A stretch of 15,931 nt of DNA from Bacillota bacterium. Its GTDB lineage: Bacteria; Bacillota; Bacilli; Bacillales; Cytobacillaceae. This document shows positions 7,882 through 13,651 of this stretch, piece after piece. The stretch spans positions 1 through 15,931 of the forward strand of contig JAEWIG010000142.1 of assembly GCA_023387295.1 (NCBI GenBank), written 5' to 3'. The notes below the pieces were generated by a model. It was not told where the DNA came from and ran no database searches. It worked only from the letters and a program-made list of their open reading frames with translations. The translations under genes and the position numbers were made by a program. The first letter of the stretch is position 1. Every line of letters starts with the position of its first letter.

Positions 7882-7903
7882 GTTGGAGATAACAATATAA
7901 ACG

Positions 7904-7994
7904 TAACCACAAGGGGAGCAAATTTGCTGAGAGTGAACAAATCATTGTTCTGACCCTTCGAACCTGTTAGTTAATTCTAGCGTAGGAATGTGGC
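7904..7994 (+). promoter_or_regulatory. TPP riboswitch (THI element) aptamer
   Basis: Conserved THI-box blocks appear in order: AACCAC then AAGGGGAGC (7911-7919), GCTGAGA (7926-7932), a variable stem GAACAA/TTGTTC, ACCCTTCGAACCTG (7953-7966) and GCGTAGGAATGTGG (7980-7993). CCAC and GTGG close the P1 helix. It senses thiamine pyrophosphate and should lower expression of the thiamine transporter gene just downstream when TPP is plentiful. The last block reads GTAGGAAT rather than the commoner GTAGGGAA, a small deviation. Confidence 0.95.
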
Positions 7995-8043
7995 TTGAAT
8001 AGATTGGGCATGTATCTGTCTGTGTTCGCTCTTGTATTTCTAT

Positions 8044-8080
8044 TCTCCCCTTGAGGTCGCGTCATACTTTAAAGGGGAGA
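8044..8080 (+). promoter_or_regulatory. Expression platform hairpin that covers the thiT ribosome binding site
   Basis: TCTCCCCTT (8044-8052) is exactly complementary to AAGGGGAGA (8072-8080), giving a nine-base-pair stem with a 19-base loop. The right arm is the thiT ribosome binding site. It is followed by TTTTATTTT leading into the TTG start, so the hairpin could hide the binding site, stop transcription, or both. The aptamer contains the same octamer AAGGGGAG at 7911-7918, which could compete for the left arm. Confidence 0.75.
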
Positions 8081-8087
8081 TTTTATT

Positions 8088-8687
8088 TTGAAGAAAGTTA
8101 ATTTACTAGCATTAATTGAGATTTCATTTTTTGCAGCATTTGCACTCATTTTGGATTTACTGCCTTCGATTAAACCAATACCGAGCATATCTATTTCATT
8201 TGCAATGGTTCCAATTTTTATTCTCGCTTTTCGTTGGGGCTTTAAAGCTAGCTTTATTGCCGGGCTATTATGGGGGATCCTTCAAATTGCCATGGGGGAA
8301 GCTTGGATTATTCATCCAGTTCAAGCATTTATGGAATACTTTACCGCCTTTGCTTTTATTGGTTTTGCAGGGCTATTTTATAGTCCAATACAAAAGGCAT
8401 TTCGCTCGAAAAATAAGAAGAAAGCATTGGTATATGTAGTAGCAGCCATTTTCGTGGGCAGTATTGCTCGTTATTTCTGGCATTTTCTTGCTGGTGTAAT
8501 CTTCATTAAATCTTTCGCACCTGATGTTAAGAACCCTGTTTTCTTTTCCTTTGCTGCGAATGGAACGACCATGATAGGAGCTTTCATTTTCTGTTCAATA
8601 GTTCTTGTTCTTGTTTTAGCTTCTGCTCCACAGTTAGTCATGCGTAAGGGGACTTCTCCTGCTATGACTGATAAAAAAGCATCGTAA
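8088..8687 (+). CDS. thiT: Thiamine transporter substrate-binding subunit ThiT (YuaJ family, ECF S component)
   Basis: Membrane S component that binds thiamine and works with the shared energy-coupling module EcfA/EcfA'/EcfT, encoded elsewhere. The 199-aa protein has about six hydrophobic helices and family hallmarks: LIEISFFAAFALILDLLPSI near the N-terminus, FAMVPIFILAFRWG (38-51), HPVQAFMEY (76-84), YFWHFLAGVIF (129-139) and FAANGT (155-160). Glu83, Tyr84, His132 and Asn158 look like the counterparts of the thiamine-pocket residues of lactococcal ThiT, judged by motif only. The start is TTG, with AAAGGGGAG (8071-8079) eight bases upstream. Regulation by the TPP riboswitch immediately upstream independently confirms the substrate. 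The tail after residue 185 is charged and poorly conserved-looking. Confidence 0.95.
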   Translation: MKKVNLLALIEISFFAAFALILDLLPSIKPIPSISISFAMVPIFILAFRWGFKASFIAGLLWGILQIAMGEAWIIHPVQAFMEYFTAFAFIGFAGLFYSPIQKAFRSKNKKKALVYVVAAIFVGSIARYFWHFLAGVIFIKSFAPDVKNPVFFSFAANGTTMIGAFIFCSIVLVLVLASAPQLVMRKGTSPAMTDKKAS

Positions 8688-8699
8688 ATAAACATCAAA

Positions 8700-8730
8700 A
8701 AAACTGGCCCATTTTTAATGAGCCAGTTTT
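8700..8730. terminator. Bidirectional terminator between thiT and qoxD
   Basis: AAAACTGGC (8700-8708) pairs with GCCAGTTTT (8722-8730) around a 13-base loop. On the minus strand the stem runs into seven T, making it the stronger stop for the qox operon. On the plus strand it has a shorter T run and ends the thiT transcript. The qoxD stop codon lies four bases away. Confidence 0.9.
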
Positions 8731-8734
8731 ATCT

Positions 8735-9082
8735 TTAATGATTCATATTTTCCATTTGTTCATGGTGCATTTCTTGGTTCGTATGTTCCATATGTCCTGA
8801 AGACATAACCCAGATAGACCCTGCAACAATAACGATCGCCATAAATACAGCATAAACCATATTTACAACATTCGATGTTCCATCTTCACCTTCACGTAAG
8901 TGCATGAACATGATTAACTGAATACCAGCTTGTAAAAAGGCTAATGCCCCAATAATCCACATGATAACAGTAGGGGATAAATCGGTTTTTAACGCAATCA
9001 GCGCTGCACCAAAGGTAAGAAGAAGTGAGAAAATAAAACCAATAATATGACTAAGCGGAAAGCTTTTCTTTGTATGTTCCAT
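8735..9082 (-). CDS. qoxD: Cytochrome aa3 quinol oxidase subunit IV (QoxD)
   Basis: Small membrane subunit of the aa3-type menaquinol oxidase, thought to aid assembly and stability of the copper-heme centre. The 115-aa protein has three membrane helices (about 11-31, 38-58 and 72-93) and the CyoD/QoxD motif QLIMFMHLR (55-63). Its ATG follows the qoxC stop directly (TAAATG), with GGTGGG a few bases before it inside qoxC, so translation is probably coupled. The last 20 residues are rich in His (97, 100, 106, 107, 115) and Met (98, 105, 110, 113). By family topology this tail should lie outside the cell. Length is close to other QoxD proteins. Confidence 0.93.
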   Translation of the reverse strand: MEHTKKSFPLSHIIGFIFSLLLTFGAALIALKTDLSPTVIMWIIGALAFLQAGIQLIMFMHLREGEDGTSNVVNMVYAVFMAIVIVAGSIWVMSSGHMEHTNQEMHHEQMENMNH

Positions 9083-9688
9083 TTAGCCCACCAATCCTTT
9101 CAAATAAACAAAAGTGAAGATAAAAATCCAAACAACATCAAGGAAGTGCCAGTAAAGACCAATAATGAATGTTTTACGAGCAGTTGTATGTGTAAGACCT
9201 CTTTTTAATAACTGGAAGATGACGATGGTTGCCCAACCAATCCCTAGTGTAACGTGGGCACCATGAGTTCCGAGCAATACAAAAAGGCTAGATAAAAAGG
9301 CACTTGTTTGCATCGTTGCACCCTCATGGACATAATGAATAAATTCATTAACCTCCATAAATAAGAACCCAGCACCAAGAGCTAATGTAACAATGAGCCA
9401 GCTAATTAATCCTTTAAGATTGTGGCGACGCATTTCAAAAATAGCTAGTCCCATTGTAAAGCTACTCGTTAAAAGGAGAACGGTTTGGATCATGACGTCT
9501 TTAATCACAAAAATATCTTGATGTGTTGGTCCACCAGCAAAACGCTGGTTAAGGACCCCATAAACTCCGAATAGGGTAGAAAAAAGAATAATTTCTGCAC
9601 CTAGAAATACCCAAAAGCCAAGGATATTCATCCGGTCTTGTTCCGTTTGATATTCAAGTGGCAATGATGTATTGACATTACTTGACAT
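9083..9688 (-). CDS. qoxC: Cytochrome aa3 quinol oxidase subunit III (QoxC)
   Basis: Subunit III of the heme-copper quinol oxidase, a membrane protein that supports the catalytic subunit and proton pumping. The 201-aa protein has about five membrane helices and the family motifs LGFWVFLGAEIILF near the N-terminus, FLFMEVNEFIHYVHEG in the middle and YWHFLDVVWIFIF near the C-terminus. I chose the ATG at 9688 because GAGAGG sits about nine bases upstream; an in-frame ATG at 9706 has no such site and would add a six-residue head unlike known QoxC. With this start the gene overlaps the end of qoxB by 11 bases. Length matches B. subtilis QoxC, near 204 aa. Confidence 0.94.
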   Translation of the reverse strand: MSSNVNTSLPLEYQTEQDRMNILGFWVFLGAEIILFSTLFGVYGVLNQRFAGGPTHQDIFVIKDVMIQTVLLLTSSFTMGLAIFEMRRHNLKGLISWLIVTLALGAGFLFMEVNEFIHYVHEGATMQTSAFLSSLFVLLGTHGAHVTLGIGWATIVIFQLLKRGLTHTTARKTFIIGLYWHFLDVVWIFIFTFVYLKGLVG

Positions 9689-11657
9689 ATTTCTGCACCT
9701 CTCCATCTACACTGCGCCATGCTTTTTCCGTTTCTTTAATTTCAGAAACTTTAACATGGTAGCCATTATTGTAATCAAATGAGCGAATAATTAAGCCAGC
9801 AATGATACCAATAGCGGCAACTGCTGCAGCGATATGCCATTCAAATACAAGGAAAAATCCAACGACTAAGAATACTCCTCCCATGAAAACAGGAAGTCCA
9901 GAGTTATTCGGCATGTGAATTTCTTCGATTTCACTCTCTTTTAAAGATAAACCTTTATTATTTTTCTTCATCAACCAAAATGCATCTAGGCGATTAACCT
10001 CAGGTGTTTTTGCAAAATTATAGTATTGAACTGGTGAAGCTGTTGCCCATTCAAGGGTACGAGCATCCCATGGATCACCTGGAATATTGCGATCAGCATA
10101 ACGGAAACTCCAATAAATGTTATAGCAGAACATAGCAAATCCGATAGCAAGGATGACTGAACCAATAGCTGATACTAGGAATAATGGAGCAAATCCTGAT
10201 TCAGCAGTATAAGTGTACGCTCTTCTTACTGCACCATCTAATCCAAGGAAGAACATTGGCATAAACGTAAGGTTAAAGCCAATAACGAATAGCCAGAAAT
10301 GCCATTTTCCGATTTTTTCATTCAGCATAAAGCCAAACATTTTTGGCCACCAATAATAAAGTCCCGCAAAGACAGCAAAAACTACTCCTGGAATTAATGT
10401 ATAGTGGAAGTGAGCAACTAGGAACAATGTATTATGGTATTGGAAGTCAGCTGCGGCCATTGCAAGCATCACACCTGTAGTACCTCCGATTAAAAAATTC
10501 GGAATAAATGCTAATGCCCAAAGCATAGCTGATGTCATCTGTATTCGACCTTTACGCATCGTAAACAACCAGTTAAACATCTTCACTCCCGTAGGAATCG
10601 CAATCGCCATCGTTGTAATCGAGAATACCGAGTTAACAGCTGGACCTGATCCCATCGTATAGAAGTGGTGTACCCAAACGAGCATACTTAAGAATGCAAT
10701 CCCGACAATTGAACCAATCATCGCTTTATATCCAAATAAAGTTTTTCGCGAAAAAGTCGCAATTATTTCTGAGAAAATACCGAATGCTGGAAGGACAACA
10801 ATATATACTTCTGGATGGCCCCATAGCCAGAAAAGGTTTGCCCAGAGCATATCTAGTCCGCCACCAGATAATGTAAAGAAATGTGTTCCATATAAACGGT
10901 CGAAAGTCATTAATGCAAGTGCTACCGTGAAAATAGGGAAGGCAGCAACGATAATAATAGAAGTAATTAAAGTTGTCCAAGGGAACATTGGCATTTTCAT
11001 TAATGTCATGCCCTTTGTTCTCATCTTTAATATCGTTACAATAAAGTTGATTCCAGAAATCAAAGTACCAATACCAGCTATTTGAAGGGCTATAGCATAG
11101 TAGTTGTTTCCGATACCCGGAGTAAATTCTTTTCCGGCTAGTGGAAAATACGATGTCCAACCTGCATCAGGTGAACCACCAATAACAAATGAAATATTAA
11201 AGAGCATCGCTCCACTAAAGAATAACCAAAAACTTAACGCATTTAATTGTGGAAAAGCAACATCTCGTGCACCAATTTGCAATGGAATAATAAAGTTCAT
11301 TAATCCGATTAGGAAGGGCATTGCCATGAATAAAATCATGACTACACCATGCGTTGTAAATACTTCGTTATAATGCTGAGCATCTAACAAGCCCATTTCC
11401 GGTGCTGCTGTTTGAGCTTTCATCATCAAACCGTCCATACCACCACGGAAGAACATAAGAACAGCCGCAAGTATGTACATAATTCCAATTTTTTTATGGT
11501 CGACAGTCGTTAACCATTCTGTCCAAAGCCATTTCCATTTCTTGAAATAGGTTAGCCCAACAATAATGCCCAATGTTGTTAAAAGAATAGCAATCTGTGA
11601 TCCGAGAATGAGTGGGTCTCCAGTTATTAGAATTTTATCCCATTTAATGTCCATCAT
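9678..11657 (-). CDS. qoxB: Cytochrome aa3 quinol oxidase subunit I (QoxB)
   Basis: Catalytic subunit of the terminal oxidase: it reduces oxygen to water with electrons from menaquinol and pumps protons. The 659-aa protein has many membrane helices and all the heme-copper ligands: His103 and His418 for the low-spin heme, His416 for the oxygen-binding heme, and His281 (WGHPEVY), His330 and His331 (VHHFYTMG) for CuB. Proton-path residues Asp132 (GARDVAFP), Glu283 and Lys359 (PTGVKMFNW) are present. Numbering is within three residues of E. coli CyoB. The start is ATG 11657 or the adjacent ATG 11654, behind GAGGTGA; the ATG at 11678 lacks a binding site. It overlaps the end of qoxA by 14 bases. 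Nothing is broken. Confidence 0.97.
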   Translation of the reverse strand: MMDIKWDKILITGDPLILGSQIAILLTTLGIIVGLTYFKKWKWLWTEWLTTVDHKKIGIMYILAAVLMFFRGGMDGLMMKAQTAAPEMGLLDAQHYNEVFTTHGVVMILFMAMPFLIGLMNFIIPLQIGARDVAFPQLNALSFWLFFSGAMLFNISFVIGGSPDAGWTSYFPLAGKEFTPGIGNNYYAIALQIAGIGTLISGINFIVTILKMRTKGMTLMKMPMFPWTTLITSIIIVAAFPIFTVALALMTFDRLYGTHFFTLSGGGLDMLWANLFWLWGHPEVYIVVLPAFGIFSEIIATFSRKTLFGYKAMIGSIVGIAFLSMLVWVHHFYTMGSGPAVNSVFSITTMAIAIPTGVKMFNWLFTMRKGRIQMTSAMLWALAFIPNFLIGGTTGVMLAMAAADFQYHNTLFLVAHFHYTLIPGVVFAVFAGLYYWWPKMFGFMLNEKIGKWHFWLFVIGFNLTFMPMFFLGLDGAVRRAYTYTAESGFAPLFLVSAIGSVILAIGFAMFCYNIYWSFRYADRNIPGDPWDARTLEWATASPVQYYNFAKTPEVNRLDAFWLMKKNNKGLSLKESEIEEIHMPNNSGLPVFMGGVFLVVGFFLVFEWHIAAAVAAIGIIAGLIIRSFDYNNGYHVKVSEIKETEKAWRSVDGEVQKYVK

Positions 11658-12603
11658 GCTCACCTCTATTTTCTTCATCTTCTTGCTTTACATGGTTTTC
11701 ATCTTGATCATTTTCCTCGAAAACTTTTCCAGGATATCCATGTACACGATATAATTCTGGATTTGTAAATGTACCTGAATCATGTTCTGCATGGTTTACC
11801 CATTCTAAGTGAGTATTCGAATATGTTTTTCTTCCAAGGACTGTTGGTTTTAAAAGTTCAAAATACTCATCTTCAGTTAACTTATCTGCACGCGTTTGAA
11901 CTTCTAGTACCCATTCATCAAAGTCCTTTTGCGTTTGGGAGAGAACTTCGAATTCCATGTCCGCATAGCCTTGACCATTGAAGTTAGTGTTTTTTCCAAA
12001 ATAAGTACCTGGATTATCAGCAACAACATAGAGCTCTGTTTCCATCTTGTTCATCGTATATTTTTGACCAGTTAATGCCGGGATCCAAAAAGATTGCATT
12101 GTTCCAGCAGATGTAAGTTTAAAAAGTACTGGACGATCTTCAGGAATGTTCACGTAGTTAACTGTTTCAATTCCTTGTTCTGGATAGCTGAAAATCCATT
12201 TCCAATCAGCTGATGTCACATGAATGGTAAGTGGTTCTTTATTTTCATATCCTTCTGGGACCTTTTCTAGGTCATATAAAGTATTTACAGTGGGAATTGT
12301 TAAAGCGATTACAATTAAGATTGGAATTCCTGTCCAAATAATTTCAAGTAAAGTATTACCGTGCTCCTCAGGGGGCTCGTAATCCATATTTTCTGGCTTT
12401 TCACGATACTTCCAGATGATGACGACAAATAATGTTATAACGACGATAACGACTAAAAGCATCCATAAAAGTGACCAGTTTATTAGTTCTGTAATGCTTC
12501 TTGCTACAGGCCCTTGCGGTTGAAAAACGACTAAATCACAGCCGCTTAATAGCAGAACTGTAAATAGGCCTGAAAAAGGAAGCAAAACCTTTTTTAGTTT
12601 CAT
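11644..12603 (-). CDS. qoxA: Cytochrome aa3 quinol oxidase subunit II (QoxA), lipoprotein
   Basis: Subunit II of the quinol oxidase, which takes part in quinol oxidation at the outer face of the membrane. The 319-aa protein starts with a lipoprotein signal ending in LSGC (Cys22), followed by two membrane helices (about 42-64 and 86-106) and a cupredoxin-like domain (about 120-225). The CuA ligands of cytochrome c oxidases are missing: there is no Cys pair in the FGKNTNFNGQGYADMEF region. This marks it as a quinol, not cytochrome c, oxidase. I chose ATG 12603 over an ATG at 12651 because only the former gives a proper lipoprotein signal and has GGATGG upstream. The acidic tail ends in His-containing EHDGH. 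Length matches B. subtilis QoxA (about 321 aa). It is the first gene of qoxABCD. Confidence 0.95.
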   Translation of the reverse strand: MKLKKVLLPFSGLFTVLLLSGCDLVVFQPQGPVARSITELINWSLLWMLLVVIVVITLFVVIIWKYREKPENMDYEPPEEHGNTLLEIIWTGIPILIVIALTIPTVNTLYDLEKVPEGYENKEPLTIHVTSADWKWIFSYPEQGIETVNYVNIPEDRPVLFKLTSAGTMQSFWIPALTGQKYTMNKMETELYVVADNPGTYFGKNTNFNGQGYADMEFEVLSQTQKDFDEWVLEVQTRADKLTEDEYFELLKPTVLGRKTYSNTHLEWVNHAEHDSGTFTNPELYRVHGYPGKVFEENDQDENHVKQEDEENRGEHDGH

Positions 12604-12677
12604 GCAATTTCCATCCCTTTCTCTTCCAAAAACTATTGTTAAATAATTCACATAATAAACCTAAATTTCCTGCCCTA

Positions 12678-12700
12678 TTAATAATTTTGAAAATTATTAA
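12678..12700. promoter_or_regulatory. 23-base perfect palindrome upstream of qoxA (candidate operator)
   Basis: Arms TTAATAATTTT and AAAATTATTAA are exactly complementary around a single central base, 75-97 bases before the qoxA start. With a one-base centre it cannot fold well as RNA, so a DNA-binding site is the better reading. It consists almost only of A and T, which raises the chance of coincidence. I do not recognise the regulator. Confidence 0.4.
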
Positions 12701-12865
12701 AACGAACAAAAAACTATTAAGATATTTACCACTGTGTAAATGATGATAACATATTATTCTACTATAAATTGTGACAAATTTAGTAAGGATTATTTTGGTA
12801 TGTTGTTTAAGAAAAAAAGCTATGATAACTTAGTTTTTTTGTATAAAAATGATGAGGGAATGCTG

Positions 12866-12893
12866 TTTAAATGCATTTTAGAATTTTTATAAT
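12866..12893 (+). promoter_or_regulatory. Possible plus-strand promoter facing the 46-aa gene
   Basis: TTTAAA (12866-12871) and a perfect TATAAT (12888-12893) are 16 bases apart. An RNA starting near 12900 would run antisense to the 46-aa minus-strand gene and its terminator. The region is very AT-rich, so a chance match is likely. Confidence 0.25.
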
Positions 12894-12909
12894 ATAATAT
12901 AATTTTGGA

Positions 12910-12954
12910 AAAATAAAAAGAATCTCCCTTTTTACAATAGTGATTGTAGAAGGG
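12910..12954 (-). terminator. Terminator of the 46-aa minus-strand gene
   Basis: On the minus strand, CCCTTCTACAAT (12954-12943) pairs with ATTGTAAAAAGGG (12938-12926) with a small internal bulge and a four-base loop. It is followed by a T-rich tail containing TTTTTATTTTT. It lies about 37 bases beyond the stop of the 46-aa gene. On the plus strand there is no T run, so it acts leftward only. Confidence 0.75.
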
Positions 12955-12990
12955 AAACTCCTAAATTGTAAATATTCGTTTTAGATAAAG

Positions 12991-13131
12991 TTATTTTTCC
13001 ATGAGTGATTCTAATTGACATACAATTTCTTTAAGCAATTCATTAACTGTTAATTGATTTTCTGTTTCTCCTTTTAGGAGGGCAGCTTGCAACAGCTTCG
13101 CAAATTCATATGAATTTACCTTTGGCTCCAT
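12991..13131 (-). CDS. Small protein of unknown function, 46 aa
   Basis: A short gene below usual size cutoffs. It reads MEPKVNSYEFAKLLQAALLK, then a Gly-Glu-Thr-Glu-Asn turn, then a second helix-prone part ending in LESLMEK. It is soluble, mildly acidic, without a membrane segment or signal peptide, and contains one Cys near residue 38. The pattern suggests two amphipathic helices joined by a turn. Support for its reality: AGAAGGTG lies eight bases before the ATG, and an intrinsic terminator on the same strand follows within about 40 bases. It stands alone between qoxA and a plus-strand small gene. I do not recognise the family; a small regulatory or adaptor protein is possible but unproven. 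Confidence 0.6.
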   Translation of the reverse strand: MEPKVNSYEFAKLLQAALLKGETENQLTVNELLKEIVCQLESLMEK

Positions 13132-13206
13132 TTACTTAACACCTTCTACTAAATTCATTCTTTTCGCACTTGTTTTATTCGAAAATGGCAAAACAATAAT
13201 ATACAT
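13132..13206 (-). CDS. Possible 24-aa leader ORF directly before the 46-aa gene
   Basis: An ATG frame of 24 codons ends in TAAATG, its stop touching the start of the 46-aa gene. It would encode a short peptide starting MYIIVLPFSNK. The ribosome binding site of the 46-aa gene lies inside its end, so the two could be coupled. No binding site precedes its own ATG, so it may simply be open by chance. I list it because of the exact junction. Confidence 0.2.
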   Translation of the reverse strand: MYIIVLPFSNKTSAKRMNLVEGVK

Positions 13207-13405
13207 AGTATGACTGATTTTTAATTTTTGTGACTCGTTGCAATTAACTTTACAATTAGGTTATCAGATTGTAAGATAGAAATAAATAGAATGTTCGTTA
13301 TAAAGTATTTTTACACCCCCAAAAAGAACAGATACTGCACGAAGGATATAGTACATAATAATAAAAGATAAATTCCATTCCTTAGTATTAAAGGGAGGTA
13401 AAATA
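13207..13405. other. Intergenic region between divergent small genes
   Basis: About 200 AT-rich bases separate the minus-strand 46-aa gene from the plus-strand 42-aa gene, so it should hold promoters for both. I see no convincing SigA pair in either direction; TTGCAA (13239-13244) lacks a good partner. The plus-strand end contains the strong ribosome binding site AAGGGAGGT (13391-13399) of the 42-aa gene. Confidence 0.4.
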
Positions 13406-13534
13406 ATGATAAAGCTCAATACAGATATTGATCAATTATTGGATGCAACTATAGATATGGCTGATGAGGATTTTAGCTCTTTAATTAAATACATCGAGAT
13501 TGATACATTACTTAAAATAACGGAAGACTGGTAA
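13406..13534 (+). CDS. Small acidic protein of unknown function, 42 aa
   Basis: A short gene with the start ATG six bases after a strong AAGGGAGGT site (13391-13399). The product begins MIKLNTDIDQLLDATIDMAD and ends KITEDW. Eleven of 42 residues are Asp or Glu against three Lys, so it is strongly acidic, with a regular leucine/isoleucine spacing that suggests helix. There is no signal peptide, membrane segment or cysteine. A terminator follows 14 bases after the stop, so it forms its own transcript, separate from the propeller gene downstream. I do not recognise the family. The tight gene package of binding site, frame and terminator supports a real gene. Confidence 0.65.
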   Translation: MIKLNTDIDQLLDATIDMADEDFSSLIKYIEIDTLLKITEDW

Positions 13535-13548
13535 CATCTATTTTCACC

Positions 13549-13580
13549 TCCACTCAAAATTGAGTGGAATTTTTATTTTA
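13549..13580 (+). terminator. Terminator of the 42-aa gene
   Basis: A perfect palindrome with arms TCCACTCAA (13549-13557) and TTGAGTGGA (13560-13568) is followed by ATTTTTATTTTA. It forms a hairpin of about eight pairs with a small loop and a T-rich tail, a good intrinsic terminator. It separates the small gene from the propeller gene. Confidence 0.88.
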
Positions 13581-13651
13581 CATAAATTTTTTATAACAAT
13601 TGTAACGAATTATCTTACTACTCCGTCAATTTTATTAAAGGAGTGAGTACG

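Larger units (their letters stand above)
12604..12909. other. AT-rich leader and control region upstream of qoxA
   Basis: About 300 bases without a convincing gene. It should hold the qox promoter, but no clean SigA match is evident on the minus strand: a TTGTCA box (12773-12778) has only an off-spaced TAATAT after it. A 23-base perfect palindrome sits at 12678-12700. A 30-codon plus-strand frame at 12800-12892 is weak and not called. The stretch 12888-12903 has repeated TATAAT-like units. Confidence 0.5.

Noticed and set aside
10726..11160. 144-codon minus-strand frame within qoxB
   Set aside because: It is a shifted frame of the intact, highly conserved qoxB gene, and its product has no recognisable features.
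9678..12603. Reading the oxidase as a cytochrome c (caa3-type) oxidase
   Set aside because: Subunit II lacks the CuA cysteines and any heme c CxxCH motif, and subunit order and lengths fit qoxABCD.
12800..12892. 30-codon plus-strand frame (begins MLFKKKSYDNL)
   Set aside because: AAGGA lies upstream but at long spacing, no terminator follows on this strand, and the region is so AT-rich that a frame this short is expected by chance.
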